Assembly: GCF_018326285.1 (NCBI RefSeq)
Contig: NZ_AP023362.1
Location: forward strand, 2,294,001 to 2,358,000
DNA length: 64,000 nt
Reading direction: 5' to 3'
From: Mycolicibacterium sp. TY81
Lineage (GTDB): Bacteria; Actinomycetota; Actinomycetes; Mycobacteriales; Mycobacteriaceae
This document shows positions 1 to 8,045 of this stretch, in pieces. Made by a program: the position numbers and the translations under genes. The notes beneath the pieces are model-generated. The model did no database searches and was not told the DNA's origin. It was given only the letters and a program-made list of their open reading frames with translations. Numbering within the stretch: the first letter of the stretch is position 1; every line of letters starts with the position of its first letter.

Positions 1-803
1 GCCCGGTCGGTGTCGGGTCCGCCAGATGCGTTGGCCTTGAGGTACTTCTGCGAGATCCGGGCCAGAGTGCCGTCGGCCCGCAATTCGTCGAGCGCCTTGT
101 TCAGATCGGGTAACAGCCCGCTGTCCTTCCGGGCGGCGAAGCCCTGCTCGCTCTTCTCGCCGGTGTTGGCGGCGATCTTGACCGACTTGTCCCCGGTCTC
201 GGCGAGGTAGGCGTACACCGCGATGCTGTCGTTCACGACGACGTCGACGCGCCCCTGGTTGAGCAGCTTGATGGCCTGGGTGAAGCCCTCCACGGTCTCG
301 ACACGGGCCCCGGCTTTTCGGGCGACCTCAGACCAATTGCTGGTGGCGTTCTCGGCGGCGACCTTGCCCTTCAGGTTGTCGAGCGACTTGATCGAGTTGT
401 CGTCCGCACGCGTGACGATCACGCCCTCCCCCACCGAATACGGCTCGGAGAGGTCGTATTTCGCCTTGCGTTCGGGATTGATCGTCACCTCATTGGCGAC
501 GACGTCGAATCGGTTGGCCTCCAGCGCGGCGAAGATCGAGTCCCACGGCGTCTCGACGAACTCGACACGCACACCGAGCTTGCCGGCGACGGCCTTGGCG
601 ACGTCGACGTCGTATCCGACCAGCTCGTTCGTGGCCGGGTCGTGGTAGCTGAACGGTGAATACACCCCTTCGGTGCCGACGCGCAGCACGCCCGCCGCCT
701 GGACCGGATTCTCGCCGTCCTTGCTACTCGGCGATCCGCACGCCGCCAGTATCAGAGCGACGAGCAGCAACACCGGCAGGACGGCTCCTCGTATGTAGCG
801 CAC
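1..803 (-). CDS. Polar amino acid ABC transporter substrate-binding lipoprotein (partial, 3' end off the window)
   Basis: Extracytoplasmic solute receptor of the SBP_bac_3 (PBP2) family, which delivers an amino acid to an ABC importer. It starts at GTG 803 and reads VRYIRGAVLPVLLLVALILAAC, a lipoprotein signal with lipobox LAAC, so it should be lipid-anchored outside the membrane. Further on it has the family's usual N-lobe (FSYHDPATNELVGYDVDVA) and a C-lobe ending ALDELRADGTLARISQKYLK. About 267 codons lie inside the window and the family is usually about 270 residues, so only a few residues are missing at the left edge. Permease and ATPase genes are probably just outside. The ligand cannot be told from what is seen. 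Confidence 0.85.
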   Translation of the reverse strand, partial: MRYIRGAVLPVLLLVALILAACGSPSSKDGENPVQAAGVLRVGTEGVYSPFSYHDPATNELVGYDVDVAKAVAGKLGVRVEFVETPWDSIFAALEANRFDVVANEVTINPERKAKYDLSEPYSVGEGVIVTRADDNSIKSLDNLKGKVAAENATSNWSEVARKAGARVETVEGFTQAIKLLNQGRVDVVVNDSIAVYAYLAETGDKSVKIAANTGEKSEQGFAARKDSGLLPDLNKALDELRADGTLARISQKYLKANASGGPDTDR

Positions 804-994
804 CGCCGGAAGTTAGCAAGTCGGTCGGCGGTCACCAAGGGTTCTGCTCAATCCGGGTGATACGAGCCTTACCGCCAGCAGGAATACCTGAGGTAGCGCT
901 CGCCGCCACCACGGATTACCGCCGCCGTCCATGACGGCACGCTCCCCGCCGACAACACTGACCTGTATCCGCTTGACCAACGAGGAGGCTCCGC

Positions 995-2059
995 ATGACA
1001 ACGTCCATCGCCCGCAGCAGCCACACCGTCTCGCTACTCGACGGCGAGATCGTCGAGGAATCCGAACACGGCTCGATGCGCCGGGTCACCGCTGATGCCA
1101 TGCCGATTCTGAAGAATCTGTCGATCAAGCGCCTGTTGCTCAATCCGGGGGCCATGCGCACGCCCCACTGGCACGCCAACGCCAACGAACTCACCTACTG
1201 CGTCTCGGGAACCGCGCTGGTGTCGGTCCTGGACAACCACAGTGTGTTCTCGAACTTCATCGTCACCGCAGGGCAGATGTTCCACATCGATTCCGGTGCG
1301 CTGCACCACATCGAGAACATCGGTACCGACGTCGCCGAGTTCATCATCGCCTTCCGCAACGAACGTCCGGAGGACTTCGGGCTGGGCGCCACCTTCGGGG
1401 CGTTCACCGACGCCGTGTTGGGCAATACGTACGACCTGCCGTCGTCCGACATCAGCAAGATCCGCCGTAGCACCGTCGACCACAAACTGGCAGCCCGCAC
1501 CGGCGACCCGAGTATCCCTGCCGCTGCTCACTTCAACGACCCGCACAAGTTCGACATCGAGGCCCAAGCGCCCGGTCTCAACTACGCCAGCGGGAACGCA
1601 CGCTTCGCCCGTGACCAGTTCTGGCCTGCGCTGAAGGACATCTCGATGTACTCGCTGCGCGTCACCGAAAGCGGTATGCGCGAACCACATTGGCATCTCG
1701 TCACCGCGGAGATGGGCTACGTGCAGCACGGCGACGCGCGCATGACCATCATGAATCCGGACGGGACCCTGGACACGTGGAACCTCACCACCGGAGACAT
1801 GTATTTCATCCCCCGCGCCTACCCCCACCACATCGAGAACATCGGCGCCGACGACTGGCATTTCCTGATCTTCTTCGACCAGCCGTTCCCCGCCGACATC
1901 GGCTTCAAAGCCTCTGCCAGCGCCTATTCGCGTGAGGTCCTGGCCGCGGCATTCAACACCCACATCGATGACCTGCCGACGTTCCCCTTCACTCCGGCCG
2001 ACCCGCTGGTGGTGTCCCGGGTGAACCCCGTCGATACGCACGGAGTCGGTCAACTCTGA
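995..2059 (+). CDS. Bicupin, oxalate decarboxylase-like
   Basis: A 354-residue two-cupin protein. Each cupin carries a complete metal-site motif: PHWHANANE (His58, His60, Glu65) with a later His104/105, and PHWHLVTAE (His232, His234, Glu239) with His278/279. This is the arrangement of the manganese-dependent oxalate decarboxylase/oxidase family. The SENST-type lid loop that carries the catalytic glutamate of Bacillus OxdC is not seen: the equivalent stretch reads NERPEDFGLGATF. Oxalate decarboxylation is therefore a family-level guess only. There is no signal peptide, so it is probably cytoplasmic. The start ATG has GAGGAGG a few bases upstream. It is divergent from the amino acid binding lipoprotein, with 191 bp between them. 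Confidence 0.85.
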   Translation: MTTSIARSSHTVSLLDGEIVEESEHGSMRRVTADAMPILKNLSIKRLLLNPGAMRTPHWHANANELTYCVSGTALVSVLDNHSVFSNFIVTAGQMFHIDSGALHHIENIGTDVAEFIIAFRNERPEDFGLGATFGAFTDAVLGNTYDLPSSDISKIRRSTVDHKLAARTGDPSIPAAAHFNDPHKFDIEAQAPGLNYASGNARFARDQFWPALKDISMYSLRVTESGMREPHWHLVTAEMGYVQHGDARMTIMNPDGTLDTWNLTTGDMYFIPRAYPHHIENIGADDWHFLIFFDQPFPADIGFKASASAYSREVLAAAFNTHIDDLPTFPFTPADPLVVSRVNPVDTHGVGQL

Positions 2060-2069
2060 GAAAGGGCGG

Positions 2070-3173
2070 CTACTCCGCGAGACGTACGGCGGTCTGTCCG
2101 TGCGAACCGTCAGCGTGCCTGGATGCGTTGCCGCCCAAGCGTTTCGCCACGTACATCTCCAGGTCTGCCGACATCACCAGGTCGTCGATGATCGTGGCGG
2201 CAGCGGAGTCGTCGACATCTGAGAGCGCGATCGTTGCCACTCCGACGCTGGCGGTGATGGCATACGGAGTGGCGGCGATCGCCGCACGCAGGCGTTCGGC
2301 GGCCGACGACTGATGGGGTCGGTGCGTGGTGTCGGCGATCAGGAACTCATCACCACCGCTGCGGCCGATCACCGCATCATGGCTGGCCTGCTTCCTGAGG
2401 ATGTCGGCCACGGCGATCAGCGCACGGTCACCGAACAGGTGGCCACGGCTGTCGTTGAGGAGCTTGAACCCGTCGAGATCGATCACCGTCACCATGAGAT
2501 GTGCGGACGTGCCCCGGTCGCGATGGATCAGCTCCTGGGCTTTGATGCCGAAACCACGCCGGTTCAGCAGGAATGTCAGTGGATCACAGTCCGCCCGGAT
2601 GAGGTCGGTCCCCAGGGCGTGGACGACGATCTGAATGCTGGCAGGCACCGTCACCGTGAGAACGAAAACCAACCACACTGCGCACACCGCGAGGACGGGT
2701 CGGCCGGACGTGGTCAGTCGGACGGCCTCGACCGTCGCGACGATCATCGCCACCTGGAAGTTGAAGGCCGCGTGGATGGCCCGGTGGGTGAATGCGACGT
2801 ACGCCGCAGATACCCCGAACGTGGTACAGACCAGGATGGCGACGGCCGGGTCGCTACAGGACAGCGCAACGGCGGCGATACAGGCCGTGACCATCGCGGC
2901 GAAGATCGTCGACCGTCGTCGGCTGGGCAGCCCGACAACCCAGATGAGGTCGGCGAGCACCAACCCGACGGTGGCCGCGCGGGTGACCAGTCGCGGGACG
3001 ACGCCGACCGGTCCCTCGGGAACCGTCATCAGCGCAATCGGGATGAAGGTGCTCATGATGGCCACGGCGGCGATCATCGTGCGAACGAGGCCTGACAGCC
3101 CACGAAACTTCAGGTACCCCATGAGCCAGTCGTAGTGATCGGACTGACGCCACCATTGCTTGACCCAACGCAT
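2070..3173 (-). CDS. Membrane-bound diguanylate cyclase (GGDEF)
   Basis: A 367-residue protein predicted to make cyclic di-GMP. The first ~185 residues contain about six hydrophobic segments (roughly 30-50, 63-82, 90-106, 112-130, 138-150 and 160-185). A GGDEF domain follows, with DPLTFLLNRRGF near 197-208, the metal-binding stretch IDLDGFKLLND near 231 and the active-site motif SGGDEF at 272-277. The usual RxxD inhibitory site five residues before GGDEF reads ASHD (263-266), so product inhibition at the I-site is probably lost. There is no EAL domain. It ends 10 bp after the bicupin stop (convergent) and is divergent from the GMC oxidoreductase across a 278-bp gap with a long palindrome. Confidence 0.9.
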   Translation of the reverse strand: MRWVKQWWRQSDHYDWLMGYLKFRGLSGLVRTMIAAVAIMSTFIPIALMTVPEGPVGVVPRLVTRAATVGLVLADLIWVVGLPSRRRSTIFAAMVTACIAAVALSCSDPAVAILVCTTFGVSAAYVAFTHRAIHAAFNFQVAMIVATVEAVRLTTSGRPVLAVCAVWLVFVLTVTVPASIQIVVHALGTDLIRADCDPLTFLLNRRGFGIKAQELIHRDRGTSAHLMVTVIDLDGFKLLNDSRGHLFGDRALIAVADILRKQASHDAVIGRSGGDEFLIADTTHRPHQSSAAERLRAAIAATPYAITASVGVATIALSDVDDSAAATIIDDLVMSADLEMYVAKRLGGNASRHADGSHGQTAVRLAE

Positions 3174-3285
3174 GGTGCATCTCCCCCCAACGGGTTACCT
3201 GGACGTCCGCAGTCGTCAAACCCTCGCAGCCGCTGATCGCTGTCCGACGCACATTTGCTGACGAATGATTGCATCACATGTTCAT

Positions 3286-3310
3286 CCAGTTTGCCAGGGG
3301 TGCAAACTGG
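3286..3310. promoter_or_regulatory. 25-bp perfect inverted repeat, candidate operator
   Basis: CCAGTTTGC-N7-GCAAACTGG: nine base pairs in each arm, no mismatch, 7-bp centre. It lies between the divergent diguanylate cyclase (start 3173) and GMC oxidoreductase (start 3452), 113 and 142 bp from their starts. Its size and symmetry suit a dimeric HTH repressor of TetR type, but no regulator gene sits beside it. A stem with a 7-base loop without a following T-run, placed upstream of both genes, is less likely to be a terminator. Confidence 0.5.
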
Positions 3311-3451
3311 GAATGTCGCCGCGTCGGAGATAGCCAACCGGGCGCGCGCCGCGACACCGCGGTGGGGCTCGGCGGCGGGGATGTGTACGGACCGGATGGT
3401 GATAACGCAGACTGAGACACCAATCCGACGCCCTGGAGGACCGATTCCGGA

Positions 3452-5137
3452 ATGAGCCCAGTTGCCGAATTCGACTTCGTCATCGTGGGAGCAGGCAGTG
3501 CCGGCTGTCTGCTCGCCAATCGGCTCAGCGCCAACCCCGATCACCGGGTGCTGCTGATCGAGGCAGGCGGCAGGGACAACTGGTTCTGGATCAAGGTGCC
3601 GGTGGGCTACCTGTACACCATCGCCAACCCCCGCACCGACTGGTGTTTCACCACCGAGGCCGACCCGGGTCTGGCCGGCCGCAGCATCCACTACGCACGC
3701 GGCCGCGTCATCGGTGGGTGCTCGTCGATCAACGCCATGATCCACATGCGGGGGCAGGCCAGCGATTACGACCTCTGGGCGCAGGCGACCGGCGACGATC
3801 GCTGGCGTTGGGGTGGCTCCGACGGCGTCGGCGAGACGCTGGCGATCTACAAGCAGCTGGAGGACTACTTCGGCGGAGCCGACGAGTGGCACGGCGTCGG
3901 CGGCGAGATCCGCGTCGAGCGGCCACGGGTGCGCTGGAAGATCCTGGACGCCTGGCAAGCGGCCGCTGCCGAGGTGGGCATCGCACCGATCGACGAGTTC
4001 AACCGGGGCGACAACTCCGGCAGCGCGTATTTCCACGTCAACCAGAAGCGTGGCCGACGCTGGTCGATGGCCGACGCGTTCCTGCACCCCATCGCCCACC
4101 GGCCCAACCTCACCGTCTATACCGACAGCCAGGCCGTGCAGCTGCTGATGGACGACGGCGTCCAGGAGCATCAGCGTCGCGGCGCCTGGACCACCGCCCG
4201 ACACCGTGCCACCGGTGTGCGGCTGCGCAAAGACGGCCAGATCGTCGATGTCCACGCCCGGCATGAGGTGATCCTGAGCGCCGGCGCGATCGGATCACCG
4301 CAACTCATGCAGGCCTCTGGTCTGGGTCCGGCCGGGCTGCTCACCGAGCATCACGTGCCGGTGGCCGTCGACCTGCCCGGCGTCGGCGAGAACCTCCAGG
4401 ACCATCTGCAGCTGCGCACGGTGTACCGCATCCAGGGCGCCCGGACGGTCAACACGCTGTACCGGAACTTGGTCACTCGTGGCGGCATGGGGCTTCAGTA
4501 CCTGGCGCTGCGCTCCGGACCGATGACCATGCCACCGTCGACGTTGGGGGCCTTCGCGAAAAGCGATCCGGCACTGGCCAGTCCGGATCTGGAGTGGCAC
4601 GTGCAGCCCTTGTCCCTGCCCAAGTTCGGTGACCCGCTGCACTCGTTTGGGGCGATAACTCCCTCGGTGTGCAATCTGCGCCCCACCTCGCGGGGTCATG
4701 TGCGCATCGCCAGTGCGGATCCCCTGACGAACCCGAAGGTCATGTGCAACTACCTGTCGACCGAAGCCGACCACCAAGCCGCGGTGAAGGGCCTGCGGAT
4801 GACCCGGAAGATCATGGCGGCGCCGGCCCTCGCGCGCTACCGGCCCGAGGAGCTGCTTCCCGGCCCGCAAGTGGCCAGTGACGACGACCTGCAGCAGGCA
4901 GCCCGCGAGCTGGGCACGACCATCTTCCATCCAGTGGGCACCTGTGCGATGGGAGCCTTTGACACACAAGGTCTTCCGCGGTCAGCAGCCACGGTGCTCG
5001 ATACCGAGTGTCGGGTGTACCGCGTCGCGGGCATGCGCGTCGTCGATGCGTCGGCGATGCCCACCATCACGTCCGGGAACACCAACGCGCCGGTGATGCT
5101 GATCGCCGAACGTGCAGCGCGGGCGATCCTGGGGTGA
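3452..5137 (+). CDS. GMC family FAD-dependent oxidoreductase (choline dehydrogenase-like)
   Basis: A 561-residue flavoenzyme that oxidises an alcohol. The N-terminal FAD dinucleotide-binding motif is DFVIVGAGSAGCLLANRL (GAGSAG at 13-18). The GMC signatures follow: YARGRVIGGCSSINAM near 90, and GAIGSPQLMQASGLGP near 275. The C-terminal catalytic region has the conserved HPVGTCAMG histidine and NTNAPVMLIAERAA. The length is normal for BetA-like enzymes, but the substrate could be any of many alcohols, since mycobacteria carry numerous paralogues. There is no signal peptide. The ATG start lies 15 bp after a GGAGGA-like stretch. Nothing nearby suggests glycine betaine synthesis, so betA is not assigned. 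Confidence 0.88.
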   Translation: MSPVAEFDFVIVGAGSAGCLLANRLSANPDHRVLLIEAGGRDNWFWIKVPVGYLYTIANPRTDWCFTTEADPGLAGRSIHYARGRVIGGCSSINAMIHMRGQASDYDLWAQATGDDRWRWGGSDGVGETLAIYKQLEDYFGGADEWHGVGGEIRVERPRVRWKILDAWQAAAAEVGIAPIDEFNRGDNSGSAYFHVNQKRGRRWSMADAFLHPIAHRPNLTVYTDSQAVQLLMDDGVQEHQRRGAWTTARHRATGVRLRKDGQIVDVHARHEVILSAGAIGSPQLMQASGLGPAGLLTEHHVPVAVDLPGVGENLQDHLQLRTVYRIQGARTVNTLYRNLVTRGGMGLQYLALRSGPMTMPPSTLGAFAKSDPALASPDLEWHVQPLSLPKFGDPLHSFGAITPSVCNLRPTSRGHVRIASADPLTNPKVMCNYLSTEADHQAAVKGLRMTRKIMAAPALARYRPEELLPGPQVASDDDLQQAARELGTTIFHPVGTCAMGAFDTQGLPRSAATVLDTECRVYRVAGMRVVDASAMPTITSGNTNAPVMLIAERAARAILG

Positions 5138-5203
5138 AGCACCGCAGGCAGCGTTGTCTCGCGGGCGAAACTTGTCGGTGGCTGCTGGCACTCTGTGCCG
5201 GCT

Positions 5204-5893
5204 ATGACCAATGTCCGCACCCTGAGATTCCACACCAAGTACGGCCCTACGCCGCTCTTCGATAAGGCGCGCCAACAGCTGACGGAGCTCGCCGGTCTTG
5301 GCCTCGAGATACCGCATGCAAAATCCCGCCTCGAAGCGCGCGGAATTCCGATGGAGTATCTGACCGATTTTCAGCCCCAGCACTGGGAGGTGATGACCGT
5401 CGAGACCAATGTCCGTACAGGCCGCATCACGTACATGTCCCTGCGGTGCAATGTCGAAGCGCGGAAGTATCTCTGGATCGTTCTCGCTTTCGAGCACGTG
5501 ATCACTGCATGGATCAGAGATACCCCCAGAAGCCGCGTGACCGGTCAGATGATTGTCAAAGATGGTCCCGCTTGGGACGCTGCGGCACGGGGTGAAGACC
5601 CAATCCGCACACAAGCCGTCGGCGAGTGGGAGGCAGTTCGACGGCGCAGCGTGCGCGCGCGAGAAGTGCTCGCCGCACTCGCCACCGCGTCCGAATATCC
5701 GAGCGCGGACAGACTCGCACATGTGGCGAACCTTGTTCTCGCCGGCAGCACCTGGAAACGGGCTTCAATCGAAACTGGCTGGCGCAGCCCACAAGAGATG
5801 GACACAGCGATCGGACGCCTCTTGCAGACGACCAAGCAGAACGTCGCTGCTGCGCGAAAGCCCGCGTGCAAAGACGCCGATTCGGGCGGGTGA
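5204..5893 (+). CDS. Uncharacterised protein upstream of a PIN-domain protein
   Basis: I do not recognise this 229-residue protein (232 if the in-frame GTG at 5195 is used). The first ~110 residues look like one small alpha/beta domain: a helical part with SRLEARGIPMEYL, then strands VMTVETNVRTGRITYMSLRC and a hydrophobic strand LWIVLAFEHVITAWIRD. The pattern recalls the RelE-like DUF4258/BrnT toxin folds, but this is a weak resemblance. The C-terminal half is helical (REVLAALATASEYPSADRLAHVANLVLAG) and ends with a segment that may be HTH-like (WKRASIETGWRSPQEMDTAIGRLL). It is followed 64 bp later, on the same strand, by a PIN-domain protein. No signal or membrane segment is seen. Confidence 0.6.
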   Translation: MTNVRTLRFHTKYGPTPLFDKARQQLTELAGLGLEIPHAKSRLEARGIPMEYLTDFQPQHWEVMTVETNVRTGRITYMSLRCNVEARKYLWIVLAFEHVITAWIRDTPRSRVTGQMIVKDGPAWDAAARGEDPIRTQAVGEWEAVRRRSVRAREVLAALATASEYPSADRLAHVANLVLAGSTWKRASIETGWRSPQEMDTAIGRLLQTTKQNVAAARKPACKDADSGG

Positions 5894-5957
5894 CACCGAA
5901 TACCTGAGACGAGTTCATCGACACGCAGCATCAGCCCCACCATGCGATGGTGCTGGA

Positions 5958-6365
5958 ATGACAACTTTCGTCATCGATGCGCCGGTGGCAATCTCGCTCG
6001 CGACGACGGGAGCTTCGATTCCGTCAGAACACAGCCTGGCTGCGCCGACGCTCCTGCGCTCGCAAGTCCTTGCGCTCGTGTACGAGTCGGTGCGCGGCGG
6101 CGAGATCGACGAGCGGGCGGGCCGAAAAGTGCTCGACCGGATCCGTGGGCTGCGAATCCGGCTTCTCGGCGATCGATCCCTGCAGGATCACGCCTGGCGA
6201 ATAGCCGCCGAGTTGAACTGGCCGGACACCTACCGGGCTGAGTTCATCGCACTCACTCAGTTGCAGGCCGACGCGCTGGCCACTGCGGACCATGAATTTG
6301 CTTCCGCAGCAAGCGCTTTCGTTCCAACTGTGTCACCGGCTCAGATCCTGACGTCATCGAGCTGA
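5958..6365 (+). CDS. PIN-domain protein (VapC-like ribonuclease)
   Basis: A 135-residue protein with the layout of a PIN nuclease: an N-terminal strand with the first acidic residue (TTFVIDAPVAISLA), a middle helix with an acidic residue (GGEIDERAG), and a C-terminal part DTYRAEFIALTQLQADALATADHEFA, where the metal-binding acidic residues of VapC toxins sit. VapC proteins cut RNA, often tRNA or rRNA, in a magnesium-dependent way and are held in check by a VapB antitoxin. No small VapB-like gene lies directly upstream; the neighbour is the 229-residue unknown protein. The start is the ATG at 5958; the reading frame stays open further upstream but has no support there. Confidence 0.75.
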   Translation: MTTFVIDAPVAISLATTGASIPSEHSLAAPTLLRSQVLALVYESVRGGEIDERAGRKVLDRIRGLRIRLLGDRSLQDHAWRIAAELNWPDTYRAEFIALTQLQADALATADHEFASAASAFVPTVSPAQILTSSS

Positions 6366-6375
6366 GCGTCGCCTT

Positions 6376-6981
6376 CTACAGCCCTGACGGGACGCCCTTG
6401 CCGTTGACCGTCACCTCGACCTGACCGGTCTTCGTGTTGTACGTGATCTTGCCGTGCTCGAACGTCGCGACGAGTTGATCGCCGACAGGCGTCTCGTCAC
6501 TGGTGACGACGCCCAGGGGGCCGGCCGAGCCGTTGGTGCCGGTGGCCGCGGGCACGCCGTCCGCATCGCGCTGGACATTCCAGGCCTCCCGGATCTTGCC
6601 CCAGATGATGTACGCGGGCGTGCCCGGCTGGCTGTTCTTGGCCACGATGGCGCCGCCCTGGAACTGCTGGAAGACGACGCCGCTGTCGCGGGTTCCGGCG
6701 TTGTGGTCACCGGTCAGGGGCTTGCCGAGAGCCGACTTCTGCTTGTCGCTCGCCGACGCGTACTTTGCCGCGATCGGGCCGGTCAGCGTGACCTCGACGT
6801 CCCGCTCACCGATGAGCTTCACTTCGGCGGGCGGCGCCGGAACTTCGGACGTCACGACCAAGGCGACCTGCGGTTCCTGAGCCGACACACCGATCCTCGT
6901 GCCATTGCTGCAGCCGGCAACGGCCAGTGCGACGGCGGCCAGGCCGGCGATGGTAGTGCGGCGGTACGTGCTCGTGTCCAT
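6376..6981 (-). CDS. LGFP-repeat lipoprotein
   Basis: A 201-residue exported protein. The N-terminus has a lipoprotein signal with lipobox AVAGC (Cys24). The mature part contains LGFP-type repeats: a stretch around ALGKPLTGDHNAG-VVFQQFQGGAIVA and another around AYIIWGKIREAWN-GPLGVVTSDE. These repeats occur in actinobacterial cell-wall proteins and are thought to anchor proteins to the wall or support its integrity. There is no catalytic domain, so a binding or structural role in the envelope is the most that can be said. It is convergent with the PIN protein (10-bp gap), and the hydrolase gene upstream is on the same strand but has its own leader. Confidence 0.85.
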   Translation of the reverse strand: MDTSTYRRTTIAGLAAVALAVAGCSNGTRIGVSAQEPQVALVVTSEVPAPPAEVKLIGERDVEVTLTGPIAAKYASASDKQKSALGKPLTGDHNAGTRDSGVVFQQFQGGAIVAKNSQPGTPAYIIWGKIREAWNVQRDADGVPAATGTNGSAGPLGVVTSDETPVGDQLVATFEHGKITYNTKTGQVEVTVNGKGVPSGL

Positions 6982-7063
6982 AGGTTCCCCTCACGTCTTC
7001 GGTGTGGTGCGCGTCATGTTGCAGCTGATGCCCCGGCCCGGTCACGACCATAACGGAGGCACT

Positions 7064-7804
7064 TCAGCACCGCGCGCCGCCCGGTGTGAGGTGTCGAGCG
7101 AAGAAACGCGCCGCGTCCTCCCCGGCGAACGAGGGGACGCCCGTGTGCCCACCCATGTTGGCCTGCAACGTCTTCTCTCGTGAGCCGAAAGCGTCGAACA
7201 CGTCGAGCGCCATCTGGCGGTCATTCGATTCGTCGTCCCACTGCAGCAGGACGTGCAGGGGAATCGTGATTCGACGGGCCTCGTCGAACATGGCGCGGGG
7301 TACGAAACTGCCGGCGAACAAACCCGCGGCAACGATGCGCGGCTCGACCACGGCCAACCGGATACCGATGGCCAGCACCCCGCCGGAGAAGCCGACCGGA
7401 CCGCTGATCTCGGGCAGCGCGAGGAGAGCATCGAGCACGGACTGCCATTCCGGGACGGCGGTATCGACCAACGGGATGACGAGCCGGTCGACGATGTCGT
7501 CGACCGGCTCGCCCGCGCCCAGCGCCCGGTGCAGATCGGCGCGGGCCCGCTCGAGATCCGCCAGGCGGGGGCGATCACCGCTTCCCGGCAGCTCGATGGT
7601 GGCAGCGGCGAAACCGTGCGCCAACGCGTCGCGGGCGCGGTTCGCGAGTTGCGGATACATCTGATGCAGACCGCCGGGATGACCCAGCAGGATCAAGGGT
7701 GCGGGTGAAGCTTCGGGCGTCCATAGGATGCCCGGGATGTCGTTGAGACTGAAGGTGCGCTCGACGCCGCCGCCGTCAAGATGATGTTCGGAAATGAAGT
7801 GCAT
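7064..7804 (-). CDS. Alpha/beta hydrolase preceded by an attenuator-like leader
   Basis: A 246-residue serine hydrolase. The nucleophile motif is GFSGG (PVGFSGGVLAIGIRLA, near 140). The oxyanion region is LILLGHPGGLHQMYP, and the late catalytic histidine is probably in ANMGGHTGVPSFAGED. This resembles dienelactone hydrolase-like enzymes; the substrate is unknown. The start is ATG 7804, chosen because GAAAGG lies 7 bases upstream and the family begins here. The open frame runs 94 codons further upstream but crosses a small leader ORF and its own strong ribosome binding site. The ribosome binding site lies inside a strong hairpin, so translation is probably controlled by the leader. It is divergent from the SnoaL-like gene. 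Confidence 0.82.
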   Translation of the reverse strand: MHFISEHHLDGGGVERTFSLNDIPGILWTPEASPAPLILLGHPGGLHQMYPQLANRARDALAHGFAAATIELPGSGDRPRLADLERARADLHRALGAGEPVDDIVDRLVIPLVDTAVPEWQSVLDALLALPEISGPVGFSGGVLAIGIRLAVVEPRIVAAGLFAGSFVPRAMFDEARRITIPLHVLLQWDDESNDRQMALDVFDAFGSREKTLQANMGGHTGVPSFAGEDAARFFARHLTPGGARC

Positions 7805-7852
7805 GGTCGTGCCTTTCGGGAGTGCTCGTGAGACGGCGCTCCCGGGACGACC
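7805..7852 (-). promoter_or_regulatory. Hairpin sequestering the hydrolase ribosome binding site
   Basis: In the mRNA, GGUCGU (7852-7847) can pair perfectly with ACGACC (7810-7805), directly before the AUG. Inside it CGGGAG (7844-7839) pairs perfectly with CUCCCG (7822-7817). The GAAAGG ribosome binding site is held between the two 3' arms. The first base of the 5' arm is the last base of the UAG stop codon of the leader ORF, so a ribosome finishing the leader would block the outer stem. There is no T-run, so control of translation start is more likely than termination. Confidence 0.6.
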
Positions 7853-7902
7853 TATCGCCCGACTGTGGCCCTGGTGAGGAGCACCCACGTCGATACGTTC
7901 AC
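7852..7902 (-). CDS. Leader peptide uORF MNVSTWVLLTRATVGR
   Basis: A 16-codon ORF starting at GTG 7902 and ending TAG, 47 bases before the hydrolase start. Its Shine-Dalgarno sequence AGGAGGTGG (7916-7908) is almost perfect and spaced 5 bases from GTG. That is far stronger than the hydrolase's own site. The peptide has no run of one amino acid that would point to a simple starvation attenuator; it has one Trp, two Leu in a row and two Arg. I do not recognise the peptide family. Its stop codon touches the hairpin that covers the hydrolase ribosome binding site, which suggests translational coupling or stalling control. Confidence 0.55.
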   Translation of the reverse strand: MNVSTWVLLTRATVGR

Positions 7903-8045
7903 GGGTACCACCTCCTCGTCCTCTTGCCTGGCCTGCCAAGAAAGTATCAGCGGCCGCCAATCGCGGCCAACCATTTTTCGTCATGCGATTCGGAGGTGTC
8001 GCCACTTCGGCCAGCGCCGAAGTATCGGCGGCGCATTCTGGATCC

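Noticed and set aside
3110..4264. 384-residue minus-strand frame
   Set aside because: Crosses the intergenic palindrome and shadows the GMC gene; no motif.
7852..7930. T-box riboswitch (GGTGGTACC resembles the T-box core)
   Set aside because: Too little sequence upstream for a specifier stem, and the motif is better explained as a Shine-Dalgarno of the uORF.
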